In this document: positions 26,377 through 35,828 of the stretch, one piece after another
How positions within the stretch are numbered: the first letter of the stretch is position 1
Layout: each line of letters opens with the position of its first letter
From: Mesorhizobium sp. CAU 1732
GTDB taxonomy: Bacteria; Pseudomonadota; Alphaproteobacteria; Rhizobiales; Rhizobiaceae
Assembly (NCBI RefSeq): GCF_039888675.1
Contig: NZ_JBDQQR010000001.1
Coordinates: 3,224,001 to 3,288,000, forward strand
DNA length: 64,000 bases
Direction: 5' to 3'
The notes under the pieces: model-generated
The model's input: only the letters and a program-made list of their open reading frames with translations
The model's database searches: none
Told to the model about the DNA's origin: nothing
Made by a program: the position numbers and the translations under genes

Positions 26377-28557
26377 CTAGCGCTCGCAGAGCTGTCTCGA
26401 CCCGCTATAGGGCTGGTAGGTGCAGTCCGAGGCTCGAAACGACCGGTACGCACGCGAACAGGCGCGGACATTGCACGCGACCCCGGCCTCGCTTTGGCTC
26501 GCACTCGCATCGAAACCCGCCTCCGGCGGCGCCGAAGTCGCGGCCCGCATGAAATCGCGCCAGATCGTGGCCGGCAGGTTTCCGCCGGTCACGTCCTTCA
26601 TCGGCGAATCGTCGTCGTTTCCGACCCAGACACCAACCACCAGCGGCTCCGAAAAGCCGACGAACCACGCATCGCGATTGTTCTGGCTGGTCCCCGTCTT
26701 GCCCGCCGCAAAGCCGCCGAACGATGCGGCCTGTCCCGTGCCGCGCTCCACGACGAGTTGCAAGAGTGCGATCAGGTCGTCCTGATAGGCCGAGATATCC
26801 GTGCCCGGCGTGCGCGGCGTCCCCACGGTGAAGGAGCGGTCGTTTTCACTGGCGTGGAAGGACGCGATGCCCCAGGGCTCGACCGGAGCCATGCCCAGCC
26901 GAACCGATGCATAGGCCCCTGTCAGGTCGAGCAGGGTAACTTCCGAAGCGCCGAGCGCGAGCGCCGGCGTTTCCGCCATATCGGAGTCGATGCCGAGTTC
27001 ACGCGCGGCTTCCGCGACCTTGTCGAGACCGACATGCAGCGCCAGCGCCACCGTCGCTGCATTGAGCGAGCGCGCGAACGCCTCGGCAACGGAGACCCGT
27101 CCATTGTAGCGGCCCCCGAAATTCTCGGGCGTCCAGCCGTCGATGTCCATCGGTTCGTCGGGCAGGATATCGCGCAAATCCACGCCGGCCTTGAGCGCCG
27201 CGTAATACACGAAAAGCTTGAACGTCGATCCCGGCTGCCGGCGCGCGTCGACGGCGCGGTTGAACTGGCTTTTGGCATAGTCGACGCCGCCGACCATGGC
27301 GACGACGCTGCCGTCCGGGGTCATCGCGACGAGCGCCGCCTGCGAAACGCCAGACGCTTTTCCCTCGCGCGCGATCGCTTCGGTAACAACGCGCTGCGCC
27401 ACGTCCTGCAACGCCGGTATCTGCGTCGTGCGCACCCTGATCGTGCCGCGATACGGGCCCGCGATCTCGCGCGCCTCGTCCATCACCCAGTCCGCGAACC
27501 AGCTTCCCGACCGCTCCTGTGGGATTGCGCGGTTGAGTTCGGCGTACTGCACCTTCGCCGCCTCGGCCTCATCAGGCTCCAGTTTTCCCGCCGAGACGAG
27601 CGTATCCAGCACCACCGCTGCCCGCTCCCGTGCGCCATCGGGATTGGAAATCGGGCTCAGTTGCGATGGTGCCCGGATGATGCCGGCGAGCAGAGCGGAT
27701 TCGGCGAGGTCGAGGTCGCGCGGCTCCTTGTTGAAATAGATGCGTGCCGCGGCGGGTACACCCGTCGCGCCGCCGCCGAGATAGATGTTGTTGAGATAGC
27801 GCGTCAGGATCTCGTTCTTGCCGAGCCGCGCGTCGAGCCAGAGCGCGATGGCGGCTTCCTGTATCTTGCGCCGGTAGGTCCGGTCGCGCTCCAGATAGAG
27901 GATTTTCACGAGCTGCTGCGTGATCGTGCTGCCGCCCTGCACGACACCGCCGGCCGACAGATTGCGCGTGAAGGCGCGGGCGATGCCGCGCAAATCGATC
28001 CCGTTATGCTCGAAGAACCGCCTGTCCTCAATCGTGACGACGGCGTCGATCAGGTGCTGCGGAAACGCATCGAGCGTCGCATAGGCACCCCGGTACGGCC
28101 CCTGCGCGACGATCGGCTCTCCCTCGAAGCTCTCCAGGACCACGATCGGCTCGAGCGTTCCCGCGGCGATCTCCTGCCATGGGACATCGCGCAGCGCCCA
28201 CCACAGAACGCCTGCGCCGAGAACGACCGAACCGATCGCCGCGATACCGAAATACCGCAACCATCTCCTGCGATTGTGAGTCGGCGGCTCTCCCGAGCCA
28301 CCGTCCGTGGCGACAGCCGCGCTCGGCTGCCTGCGCCACCTCGCCCTGATGCCTCTTGCAGCCGTCGAAATGCGCGTTCCGACGCGCCTTGTGACAGCGC
28401 CCACCTCATGGCGCAGCGCCGATGCAAGTTCGCCGGCTGCATGGGTGCTGCGCGAAAACGACGCCTTTTCATCCGGTGCTGTCGAACCAATGCCGCCATG
28501 CCCCGGCTCATCGCCCGAGCCGTCGCCGACGCTGTCAGAAATGTCCTTCGAATCCAT
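26377..28557 (-). CDS. Class A penicillin-binding protein (PBP1A family) with BA14K-like C-terminus
   Basis: A 726-residue bifunctional peptidoglycan synthase. A basic cytoplasmic part of about 100 residues is followed by one membrane helix (about 104-121). The GT51 glycosyltransferase domain has its catalytic Glu in TIEDRRFFEHNG (E177) and GGSTITQQLVK. The transpeptidase domain has STFK (444-447), SLN (497-499) and KTGT (620-623). Residues 695-724 show a Cys/Tyr pattern, C-x3-Y-RSF-x4-C-TY-x4-G-x4-C, like the BA14K lectin-type motif of Rhizobiales. The ATG at 28557 was chosen over an upstream in-frame ATG because the N-terminus from there is acidic and plausible. Confidence 0.93.
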   Translation of the reverse strand: MDSKDISDSVGDGSGDEPGHGGIGSTAPDEKASFSRSTHAAGELASALRHEVGAVTRRVGTRISTAARGIRARWRRQPSAAVATDGGSGEPPTHNRRRWLRYFGIAAIGSVVLGAGVLWWALRDVPWQEIAAGTLEPIVVLESFEGEPIVAQGPYRGAYATLDAFPQHLIDAVVTIEDRRFFEHNGIDLRGIARAFTRNLSAGGVVQGGSTITQQLVKILYLERDRTYRRKIQEAAIALWLDARLGKNEILTRYLNNIYLGGGATGVPAAARIYFNKEPRDLDLAESALLAGIIRAPSQLSPISNPDGARERAAVVLDTLVSAGKLEPDEAEAAKVQYAELNRAIPQERSGSWFADWVMDEAREIAGPYRGTIRVRTTQIPALQDVAQRVVTEAIAREGKASGVSQAALVAMTPDGSVVAMVGGVDYAKSQFNRAVDARRQPGSTFKLFVYYAALKAGVDLRDILPDEPMDIDGWTPENFGGRYNGRVSVAEAFARSLNAATVALALHVGLDKVAEAARELGIDSDMAETPALALGASEVTLLDLTGAYASVRLGMAPVEPWGIASFHASENDRSFTVGTPRTPGTDISAYQDDLIALLQLVVERGTGQAASFGGFAAGKTGTSQNNRDAWFVGFSEPLVVGVWVGNDDDSPMKDVTGGNLPATIWRDFMRAATSAPPEAGFDASASQSEAGVACNVRACSRAYRSFRASDCTYQPYSGSRQLCER

Positions 28558-28666
28558 CCGGCGACTGTTCCCCCTGCCGTCCGTCAACTGCAAGTGAAAA
28601 CAAGGTCGGTGCGACAACGGTTCCCCGGCAAACGTGACATCACGCAATGCCGGGGTCTTGCCAGCG

Positions 28667-29200
28667 CTATTCCATGAAGCGGATGCGGTTGTTGAACGGG
28701 TCGATGACCGTCACCTCGAGCCCCCACTCCTGCGTCTCGAGACCCGGCCTCATGTAGCGGTAGTTCCTGGCGATCAGCTCCGCGTGGAACGCCCGGATGC
28801 CCGTCATGCGCACGACCATGTTGCCGCCGGGCGTGGCGTCGCCCGCATGTTCGGACAGATGCAGCTTGAGCCCGCCGCGCGACACCTGCGTGTAGAGCGG
28901 AAAGCTGTCGCCGAAGCGATGTTCCCAATCGACCGAAAAGCCGAGAAAACCCAGATAGAATTCATGCGCCTTCGGCACGTCGAAGATGCGCACGATGGGG
29001 ATGGCCTGATCGAAGACGATCGCGTCGGCCTGCGGCGTCTCCGCCTGTTCGATCTTCGCCGACAGCACGTTCCAGCTCGGCAGCCCGAACTGTTTGGCGA
29101 CGACTTCCAGCGCCTCGCTATGGGTCAGGTCGAGCTTTTTGCCGGCAAGCGCTTCGCGCATGGCCTTGGCCATCGCCTTTGCGTCGAGATGGGTTCGCAT
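28667..29200 (-). CDS. Glyoxalase/bleomycin-resistance (VOC) superfamily protein
   Basis: A 177-residue protein. Residues 1-50 (AKAMREALAGKKLDLTHSEA, then KQFGLPSWNVLSA) are the short glyoxalase-associated helical region often fused to such proteins. Residues 60-177 form the VOC fold (IPIVRIFDVPKAHEFYLGFL, and the C-terminal TVIDPFNNRIRF metal-site strand). Some relatives bind bleomycin-like drugs; others are isomerases or dioxygenases, so the activity is open. It stands alone on the minus strand between the penicillin-binding protein and the divergent transporter operon. Confidence 0.85.
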   Translation of the reverse strand: MRTHLDAKAMAKAMREALAGKKLDLTHSEALEVVAKQFGLPSWNVLSAKIEQAETPQADAIVFDQAIPIVRIFDVPKAHEFYLGFLGFSVDWEHRFGDSFPLYTQVSRGGLKLHLSEHAGDATPGGNMVVRMTGIRAFHAELIARNYRYMRPGLETQEWGLEVTVIDPFNNRIRFME

Positions 29201-29373
29201 GATCAGTTTCCTTCTCGAACGGCGAGAGCGTCATCAGTGTCCGCATTACTGGATGCCTTCGCCGGAGAACTGGAAACCGGTTGAAAGGTGTCGTCGAGGC
29301 GTTCGCCATTCCCATAGGGCGCAGACTGCTGGCCGCCTCGGGCCGCCCCCAGATTAACGCTGCGGAAATTCGC

Positions 29374-29506
29374 TTGCAACCATCAAGCGCGTCGAGCATT
29401 CTATGACAGAATTCTGGCCGAGGCATGATTAGTTTATGGCACGGGGTTGTCATGCCGGCCCTTCGTAGGTACCTTCAATGCGATCACATAGACGCCGAAG
29501 GCATTA
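29374..29506 (+). promoter_or_regulatory. Structured 5-prime leader of the betaine-type transporter operon
   Basis: The 408-base gap 29201-29608 has no gene. A possible promoter is TTGCAA (29374-29379) with ATTCTA 18 bases later. After it come a short GGCA/TGCC stem, a CCTTCG/CGAAGG stem (29460-29465 with 29496-29501) and then the terminator-like hairpin at 29507. This aptamer-then-terminator layout is like a riboswitch or attenuator. No known class was recognised. Confidence 0.45.
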
Positions 29507-29553
29507 AAGCGCCAATGAGCCGACAACGGCTGTTGGCGCTTGTTTTGTTTTCG
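29507..29553 (+). terminator. Terminator-like hairpin just upstream of the transporter operon
   Basis: AAGCGCCAA (29507-29515) pairs perfectly with TTGGCGCTT (29533-29541). An inner AGCCG/CGGCT stem closes an ACAA loop, and the T-rich tail TTGTTTTGTTTTCG follows. It lies 56 bases before the transporter ATG. There is no plus-strand gene upstream for it to end, so it either attenuates the operon or ends a small leader RNA. Confidence 0.75.
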
Positions 29554-29608
29554 CCACGAAAATTGTTGCGATGCACACAGAGTGCGCCGCAATGCTTTGA
29601 AAGTAGCC

Positions 29609-30820
29609 ATGTCTCATAAAGTAAGTGTACGGAATATTTACAAGATATTCGGAGGCGATCCCAGCGAAGCGATGGGCTTGCTGGAAGCCGGTCGGACCAA
29701 GGAGGAGATATTCTCCCAGACCGGACAGACTGTCGGGGTACGCGACATCAGCTTCGATGTAGAGGAAGCACAGATCTTCGTCGTCATGGGTTTATCCGGA
29801 TCGGGAAAGTCCACGCTTGTTCGAATGATCAACGGCCTTATCTCGCCGACCTCCGGACAAATACTCATCGACGACGTCGACGTTGCTTCGTGTTCCAAGG
29901 AGGCCTTGCGACAGGTGCGTCGCGACAAGGTCGCGATGGTGTTCCAGCATTTCGCCCTGTTCCCCCACAAAACCGTCGGCGAAAACGTCGCCTATGGTCT
30001 CAAGGTGAAGGGCGTCGGCCCCGATGAACGTCGCGAGAAGGCGCTCCGCTCGCTGGCACAGGTCGGGCTCGAAGCCTATGCCGACAGCTATCCGGACGAA
30101 CTCTCCGGCGGCATGCAGCAGCGCGTCGGCCTCGCCCGGGGATTGGCGGCGGAGCCTGAAATCCTGCTTATGGACGAGCCTTTCTCGGCGCTCGATCCGC
30201 TGATCCGCCGCGACATGCAGGAAGAGCTTCTCGAACTGCAGCGCTCGCTGAAGAAGACCATCATCTTCATCACGCACGATCTCAACGAGGCGCTCATTCT
30301 GGGCGACCAGATCGCGATCATGAAGGACGGCCGGTTCGTGCAGGTCGGCACGGCCGAAGAAATCGTCGACAAGCCGGCCGACGACTACGTCGCCGCGTTC
30401 ACGCAGGACATCGACCGTTCGCGCGTCTTCGATATCGACAGCGTGATGAGCGATCCGCAAACCCTCGACGCATCCGCCACGAGCGTCGCCCTCGCCCTGA
30501 CACGCATGGAAGAGCTTGATCGCGACGCGCTTTTCGTCACCGATGCGACTGGCGGCATTGCCGGCCTCGTCACCTATCGCGGCCTGACCGCCGCAGCGCG
30601 CAGCGGCGGCACGCTCGACAGCGTATTGGTGCGCGACATCCACACCATCAGGCGCGACGTGCATCTGCACGACATCTACATCCCGGCGAGCGAGGGCATG
30701 CCCGTCGCCGTCGTGGACGATGCCGGCAAGCTTGTCGGCGTGGTGGAACCGCACGCGGTATTCGCTCAGCTCACGGGAAGCGACACCGTTTCTGAGGGGA
30801 CACGGAGGGCAGCGCCATGA
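29609..30820 (+). CDS. proV: Glycine betaine/choline-type ABC transporter ATPase
   Basis: A 403-residue ATPase of the ProV/OpuAA family. It has the family-typical N-terminal extension ([20 protein letters not shown]), Walker [10 protein letters not shown], signature [14 protein letters not shown] and Walker [14 protein letters not shown]-terminal pair of CBS-like segments ([19 protein letters not shown]) could sense ionic strength or nucleotides. It powers uptake of betaine, choline or proline betaine. It is the first gene of a three-gene operon; its stop overlaps the permease start by four bases (ATGA). Confidence 0.95.
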   Translation: MSHKVSVRNIYKIFGGDPSEAMGLLEAGRTKEEIFSQTGQTVGVRDISFDVEEAQIFVVMGLSGSGKSTLVRMINGLISPTSGQILIDDVDVASCSKEALRQVRRDKVAMVFQHFALFPHKTVGENVAYGLKVKGVGPDERREKALRSLAQVGLEAYADSYPDELSGGMQQRVGLARGLAAEPEILLMDEPFSALDPLIRRDMQEELLELQRSLKKTIIFITHDLNEALILGDQIAIMKDGRFVQVGTAEEIVDKPADDYVAAFTQDIDRSRVFDIDSVMSDPQTLDASATSVALALTRMEELDRDALFVTDATGGIAGLVTYRGLTAAARSGGTLDSVLVRDIHTIRRDVHLHDIYIPASEGMPVAVVDDAGKLVGVVEPHAVFAQLTGSDTVSEGTRRAAP

Positions 30821-31746
30821 GACCGTCCGACCTTTTCGAAATCCCGTTCGGCGGCTGGGTCGATTCCGCGGTGAAGGACTGGCTCGTGCCGAACTTCCGG
30901 CCGGTGTTCCAGACGATCCGCGTTCCGGTCGCCTGGGTGCTCGACAGCCTCAACACGTTCCTGAACATGATTCCCATGCTCGGGTTCACCGCCGTTCTCA
31001 CGCTGATCGCCTTGCGCACGGCGGGCAAGGGCGTCGCGATCTTCACGCTTCTGGCGCTGGTGTTCCTCGACCTGATCGGCATCTGGTCGCAGACCATGAC
31101 CACGCTGGCGATGATCAGCACCGCGGTCTTCTTCTGCGCCCTGTTCGGCATTCCGCTGGGCATCCTCGCCGCGCGCAGCGACCGGTTCCTCGCCGTGCTG
31201 CGGCCGGTTCTCGATATCATGCAGACGATCCCGCCCTTCGTGTATCTGGTGCCGATCGTCATGCTGTTCGGCGTCGGCACGGTGCCGGGCGTCATAGCGA
31301 CGATCATCTTCGCTCTGCCGCCGGTCACGCGCCTGACCAATCTCGGCATTCGCGGCGTGCGCTCGGACCTGGTGGAAGCCGCCTACGCCTTCGGCTCGAC
31401 GCCGCGTCAGGTCTTGTGGGAGGTGCAGTTTCCGCTGGCCCTGCGCACGATCATGGCCGGCCTCAACCAGACCTTGATGATGGCGCTGTCCATGGCGGTG
31501 ATCGCGGCGCTGATCGGCGCCGGCGGCCTTGGCCTTGCGGTCAACACCGGCCTTGGGCGCCTCGATGTCGGCACGGCGGCCGAAGGCGGCATCGGCATCG
31601 TTCTCCTCGCGATCATCCTCGATCGCATCACCCAGTCCTTTGCCGAGCGCAAGGACGTGAAGGCGCCGTCGCTTCTCGACACCTTCAAGTCGTATTTCAG
31701 GGCAGGCAAGCCCGCCGAAGCCAGCGAAACTGCGCGTACGGCCTGA
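30817..31746 (+). CDS. proW: Glycine betaine/choline-type ABC transporter permease
   Basis: A 309-residue inner-membrane permease with about seven helices. The EAA-type loop is VEAAYAFGSTPRQVLWEVQFPLA, where the ATPase docks. The N-terminal region IPFGGWVDSAVKDWLVPNFR is typical of ProW. It is translationally coupled to the ATPase gene. The substrate-binding gene follows after 98 bases. Confidence 0.95.
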   Translation: MRPSDLFEIPFGGWVDSAVKDWLVPNFRPVFQTIRVPVAWVLDSLNTFLNMIPMLGFTAVLTLIALRTAGKGVAIFTLLALVFLDLIGIWSQTMTTLAMISTAVFFCALFGIPLGILAARSDRFLAVLRPVLDIMQTIPPFVYLVPIVMLFGVGTVPGVIATIIFALPPVTRLTNLGIRGVRSDLVEAAYAFGSTPRQVLWEVQFPLALRTIMAGLNQTLMMALSMAVIAALIGAGGLGLAVNTGLGRLDVGTAAEGGIGIVLLAIILDRITQSFAERKDVKAPSLLDTFKSYFRAGKPAEASETARTA

Positions 31747-31844
31747 CCCGCCCTGGAGTTGCCGCGGCGTCCGCGCCGCGGTCCGAACCGTCCGGCCGAT
31801 ACCGGTTGGATGGACGAAAAAACACTGAACAAGGGAGATGCAGA

Positions 31845-32888
31845 ATGCCTGCTTCCACGATCCGCAAGAGACTATCGCTCGGCGTTGCCGCCGCCGCATT
31901 GTGCCTGGCACCGCTGAGCCTTGCCCATGCGCAGGACGCTCAGCCCGGTGAAGGCGTGACCATCCAGATGGCGCAGCCCACCTGGGATACCGGCTACTTC
32001 TACACCCAGATCTACAAGCAGATGCTGGAAGAGCTCGGCTATTCGGTTTCCGACCCGGTCGCGCTCGACAACCCGATCTTCTACCAGTCCGTCGCGCAGG
32101 GCGACGTGCACCTCTGGGTCGATGGCTGGTTCCCGCTGCACAACACCTATGAGGACGCGTTCAGTGCCGGCGCCGAAAAGGTCGGCATGGTCGCCGAGGG
32201 CGGCGCGCTCGAAGGCTACCTGATCAGCAAGGCGGCCGCCGATGAGCTGAACATCACCTCGCTGGAAGATTTCAAGCGCGACGAAGTCAAGGAAGCGTTC
32301 GACCGCGATGGCGACGGCAAGGCCGATCTCGTCGCCTGCCCGCCCGGCTGGGGCTGCGAGGAAGGCATCGAGCATCACCTCGACGCCTATGAGCTTCGCG
32401 ACCATGTGAACCCGATCAAGGCCGGCTATTCCGCCTCGATGGCCGATGCGGTCGCCGCCCAGCAGCAGGGCGACCCGATCTTCTTCTACACCTGGACGCC
32501 GAACTGGACCGTCAACGTCCTGAAGCCCGGCGAGGATGTCGTCTGGATCGAGGTTCCCGAAGTGAACCTGCCGGAAAGCACCAAGGGTCTCGAGGATGCC
32601 GCCACGCTCGACGGCGTCGAAGGCTGCGTGAACGATCCCTGCAAGCTCGGCTTCCCGGCCAACGACATCGTGCCTGTCGTCAACACCGAGTTCGTCGAGG
32701 CGAACCCGGCCGTGCGCGCGCTCCTCGAAGCGGCGTCCGTGCCGCTCGCCGACGTGTTCGCGCAGAATGCCAAGATGTATGAAGGCGCAAACAGCAACGC
32801 CGACATCGCCGCCCATGCGGCCGAGTGGATCGAGCAGAACCGCGACCAGGTCGACCAGTGGCTGACGGCCGCGCGCGAAGCATCCTGA
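31845..32888 (+). CDS. proX: Glycine betaine/proline-type periplasmic binding protein
   Basis: A 347-residue secreted binding protein. The signal peptide MPASTIRKRLSLGVAAAALC runs to about residue 30 (SLAHAQ). The mature part shows the OpuAC/ProX pattern, QPTWDTGYFYTQIYKQMLEE and VHLWVDGWFPLHNTY, with the tryptophans that box quaternary amines, plus FYTWTPNWTVNVLKPG. It delivers betaine-like osmolytes to the permease. The ATG has a good ribosome site (GGGAGATGCAGA). A strong terminator ends the operon. Confidence 0.94.
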   Translation: MPASTIRKRLSLGVAAAALCLAPLSLAHAQDAQPGEGVTIQMAQPTWDTGYFYTQIYKQMLEELGYSVSDPVALDNPIFYQSVAQGDVHLWVDGWFPLHNTYEDAFSAGAEKVGMVAEGGALEGYLISKAAADELNITSLEDFKRDEVKEAFDRDGDGKADLVACPPGWGCEEGIEHHLDAYELRDHVNPIKAGYSASMADAVAAQQQGDPIFFYTWTPNWTVNVLKPGEDVVWIEVPEVNLPESTKGLEDAATLDGVEGCVNDPCKLGFPANDIVPVVNTEFVEANPAVRALLEAASVPLADVFAQNAKMYEGANSNADIAAHAAEWIEQNRDQVDQWLTAAREAS

Positions 32889-32916
32889 TCGCTTTCTGAT
32901 CGCATGAGATGAAGAC

Positions 32917-32944
32917 GGGCGGGCTGCCATGGCCCGCCCTTTTT
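32917..32944 (+). terminator. Rho-independent terminator of the transporter operon
   Basis: GGGCGGGC (32917-32924) pairs perfectly with GCCCGCCC (32932-32939), followed by five T residues, 28 bases after the stop of the binding-protein gene. Confidence 0.9.
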
Positions 32945-33035
32945 CGTTGCACTCGAGCCTCTTTCCGGCAGCAGAGCTGGAACAAAACGGAGACGGCGCT
33001 GGTCTTTCGTCCCCGAATCACTACATTCCCGTGGC

Positions 33036-35729
33036 ATGTCCGGATTTCCAGACGATATCCCCTTCTTCGACGAGGACGCCCCGTCGGGCGATAACGCACA
33101 GCCGCAGCCGCGCGCCGGCGGCGGCATTGCCGCGCGCGCCATGGCCGCACGCTCCGGCCCCCGTCCCGCCGACTACCTGTCGGGCCTCAATCCCGAACAG
33201 CGGCTCGCGGTCGAGACGACCGAGGGTCCTGTTCTCGTCCTTGCCGGCGCCGGCACGGGTAAGACGCGCGTGCTGACCACGCGCATCGCCCACATCCTCG
33301 CGACGGGCCGCGCCTTTCCGTCCCAGATCCTCGCGGTGACCTTCACCAACAAGGCCGCGCGCGAGATGAAGCACCGCATCGGCGTGCTCGTTGGCGAAGC
33401 CGTCGAAGGCATGCCTTGGCTCGGCACCTTCCACTCGATCGGCGTCAAGATCCTGCGCCGCCATGCGGAACTCGCCGGCCTCAAATCCGGCTTCACGATC
33501 CTCGACACCGACGACGTCATCCGCCTGATCAAGCAGTTGATCCAGGCCGAGGGGCTCGACGACAAGCGCTGGCCCGCGCGCCAGTTCGCGCAGATGATCG
33601 ACGGCTGGAAGAACAAGGGGCTCGGCCCCTCCGAGATCGCCGAGGGCGACGCCCGCGCCTTTGCCAACGGCAAGGGCCGCGAGCTCTACAAGGCCTATCA
33701 GGACCGGCTCCAGACGCTCAACGCCTGCGATTTCGGCGACCTGCTCTGCCACCCGATCCGCATCTTCCGCCAGCACCCCGACGTGCTGAAGGAGTACCAC
33801 CGGCGCTTCAAATACATCCTGGTGGACGAGTATCAGGACACCAACACCGCGCAATATATGTGGCTGCGGCTTCTGGCTCAGCGGCCGGGAGAGCGTCCTT
33901 CTCCCCGTTCACGGGGAGAAGATGCCGGCAGGCAGATGAGGGGCAGCGCTGACCTTGCAGATGAAAATGCCGGCCCCTCATCCGACCCTTCGGGCCACCT
34001 TCTCCCCGTGAACGGGGAGAAGGAAAACAAAGTCAACATCTGCTGCGTCGGTGACGACGACCAGTCGATCTATGGCTGGCGCGGGGCGGAGGTCGACAAC
34101 ATCCTGCGCTTCGACAAGGATTTTCCCGGCGCGGCCGTCATTCGTCTCGAGCGCAACTACCGCTCGACCGCCCATATCCTCGGCGCGGCGGCGCATCTGA
34201 TCGCGCACAATGAAGGCCGGCTGGGCAAGACGCTCTTCACCGACAATCCCAACCCCGACGATCCCAAGGTGATCGTCCATGCGGCGTGGGACTCCGAGGA
34301 GGAAGCCCGCGCGGTCGGCGAGGAGATCGAGGCACTGCAGCGCCCGGACGCGAACGGCAGGCGTCACAACCTCAACGACATGGCGATCCTCGTGCGCGCC
34401 TCGTTCCAGATGCGCGAGTTCGAAGACCGCTTCGTCACGCTCGGCCTGAACTACCGCGTCATCGGCGGCCCCCGCTTCTACGAGCGGGCCGAAATCCGAG
34501 ACGCGATGGCCTATTTCCGCGTTGTCGCGCAGGGTGCGGACGACCTCGCCTTCGAGCGGATCGTCAACGTCCCCAAGCGCGGCCTTGGCGAAGCGGCGGT
34601 CCGGCAGGTGCACGACACGTCGCGCGCACTGCGGATTCCGATGCTGGAAGCGGCCGGCAAGCTTGCCGAAAGCGACGAGCTGAAGCCAAAGCCACGCGCG
34701 GCACTGCGCGAGGTGTCCGCCAACTTCGCCCGCTGGCAGGGCCTGATCGACAACACGCCACATACCGAATTGGCCGAGATCATCCTCGAGGAGTCCGGCT
34801 ACACCGACATGTGGAAGAACGACCGTTCGGCCGAAGCGCCGGGCCGGCTCGAAAACCTCAAGGAGCTGATCCGCTCCATGGAGGAATACGAGTCGCTGCG
34901 CGGCTTCCTCGAGCATGTCGCGCTGGTGATGGACGCGGAGAAGAACGAGGACACCGACGCCGTCAACATCATGACGCTGCACTCGGCCAAGGGTCTGGAG
35001 TTCGACACGGTCTTCCTGCCGGGCTGGGAGGAAGGCCTGTTCCCGCACCAGCGCGCGCTGGACGAAGGCGGCCGATCCGGACTGGAGGAAGAGCGACGGC
35101 TGGCCTATGTCGGTCTTACGCGCGCCAAGCGGAACCTGCATCTCTGGTTTACCTCGAACCGCCGCATCCACGGCCTGTGGCAATCGACGATCCCGTCGCG
35201 CTTCCTCGACGAACTTCCCGAAGCCCATGTCGAGGTGGCCGAAACCGGCTCGACCTATGGCGGCTACGGCTCGTCCTTCGGCGGTCGCGGCGGCGGTCGC
35301 CAGAACCCCTATGGCGCGTCACGTTTCGACAATGTCGGCCAAGGGAGCCAGGGGAACGGTCAAGGGGGCGGCGCGTTCTCCAACACCTACGCGACGCCGG
35401 GCTGGCAGCGCGCGCAAGCGAACCGCACCGAGGCGACCGACCGCAACTGGGGCTCTCGCTCCGGCCACGCGGTCGAGCGGATCGGTTACGGCGAGGTCGA
35501 TTCCGGCTACGGCGCGGGCCGCACCAGCGTGAAGGGCCGCACCATCGATGGCGAACTCGTCGCGAAGTCGGTGTCGGACAGCCCCTCCCCCTACAAGGTC
35601 GGCGACCGGGTGTTTCACCAGAAATTCGGCAACGGCAACGTCAAGGCGGTCGAAGGCAACAAGCTGACCATCGACTTCGACAAGGCCGGCCAGAAGCGCG
35701 TGCTCGACGGCTTCGTCGCGGCTGCCTGA
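33036..35729 (+). CDS. uvrD: UvrD/PcrA-type DNA helicase with an in-frame repeat insertion
   Basis: An 897-residue superfamily 1A 3-to-5-prime helicase for repair and replication. Motif I is GAGTGKT (71-77), motif II is DEYQDTN (about 265), motif III is VGDDDQSIYGWRGA (about 338), and motifs V/VI are TLHSAKGLEFDTVFLPGWEE and RRLAYVGLTRAKR. Residues about 286-331, between motifs II and III, are extra and are encoded by a palindromic repeat. The C-terminal part has a Gly/Asn/Ser-rich linker and the Tudor-like YKVGDRVFHQKFGNGNV domain that binds RNA polymerase in PcrA. All helicase motifs are intact, so it should be active despite the insertion. Confidence 0.94.
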   Translation: MSGFPDDIPFFDEDAPSGDNAQPQPRAGGGIAARAMAARSGPRPADYLSGLNPEQRLAVETTEGPVLVLAGAGTGKTRVLTTRIAHILATGRAFPSQILAVTFTNKAAREMKHRIGVLVGEAVEGMPWLGTFHSIGVKILRRHAELAGLKSGFTILDTDDVIRLIKQLIQAEGLDDKRWPARQFAQMIDGWKNKGLGPSEIAEGDARAFANGKGRELYKAYQDRLQTLNACDFGDLLCHPIRIFRQHPDVLKEYHRRFKYILVDEYQDTNTAQYMWLRLLAQRPGERPSPRSRGEDAGRQMRGSADLADENAGPSSDPSGHLLPVNGEKENKVNICCVGDDDQSIYGWRGAEVDNILRFDKDFPGAAVIRLERNYRSTAHILGAAAHLIAHNEGRLGKTLFTDNPNPDDPKVIVHAAWDSEEEARAVGEEIEALQRPDANGRRHNLNDMAILVRASFQMREFEDRFVTLGLNYRVIGGPRFYERAEIRDAMAYFRVVAQGADDLAFERIVNVPKRGLGEAAVRQVHDTSRALRIPMLEAAGKLAESDELKPKPRAALREVSANFARWQGLIDNTPHTELAEIILEESGYTDMWKNDRSAEAPGRLENLKELIRSMEEYESLRGFLEHVALVMDAEKNEDTDAVNIMTLHSAKGLEFDTVFLPGWEEGLFPHQRALDEGGRSGLEEERRLAYVGLTRAKRNLHLWFTSNRRIHGLWQSTIPSRFLDELPEAHVEVAETGSTYGGYGSSFGGRGGGRQNPYGASRFDNVGQGSQGNGQGGGAFSNTYATPGWQRAQANRTEATDRNWGSRSGHAVERIGYGEVDSGYGAGRTSVKGRTIDGELVAKSVSDSPSPYKVGDRVFHQKFGNGNVKAVEGNKLTIDFDKAGQKRVLDGFVAAA
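33897..34023. repeat. Palindromic element inserted in frame in the helicase gene
   Basis: The end arms CCTTCTCCCCGTTCACGGGG and onward (33897-33921) and CTTCTCCCCGTGAACGGGGA and onward (33999-34023) are inverted repeats of each other, and each is itself a hairpin. Inner GATGAGGGGC and GGCCCCTCATC segments also pair. No stop codon is created; about 46 residues are added to the protein. The right half shares CGGGCCACCT-CTCCCC with the repeat at 19613-19740. Confidence 0.88.
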
Positions 35730-35828
35730 AGGCCGGAGACCACCGGCTCGCCACGGGCGGTGCCGAACAAGGTGCTTGTCTGAACCACATGCGACTACGT
35801 TCTCGTGCCCATCGCGCTTGTGATCGAC

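Noticed and set aside
26494..28677. A 727-codon open frame on the plus strand opposite the penicillin-binding protein
   Set aside because: It has no signal, motif or ribosome site, and the minus-strand protein has all catalytic motifs of a class A penicillin-binding protein.
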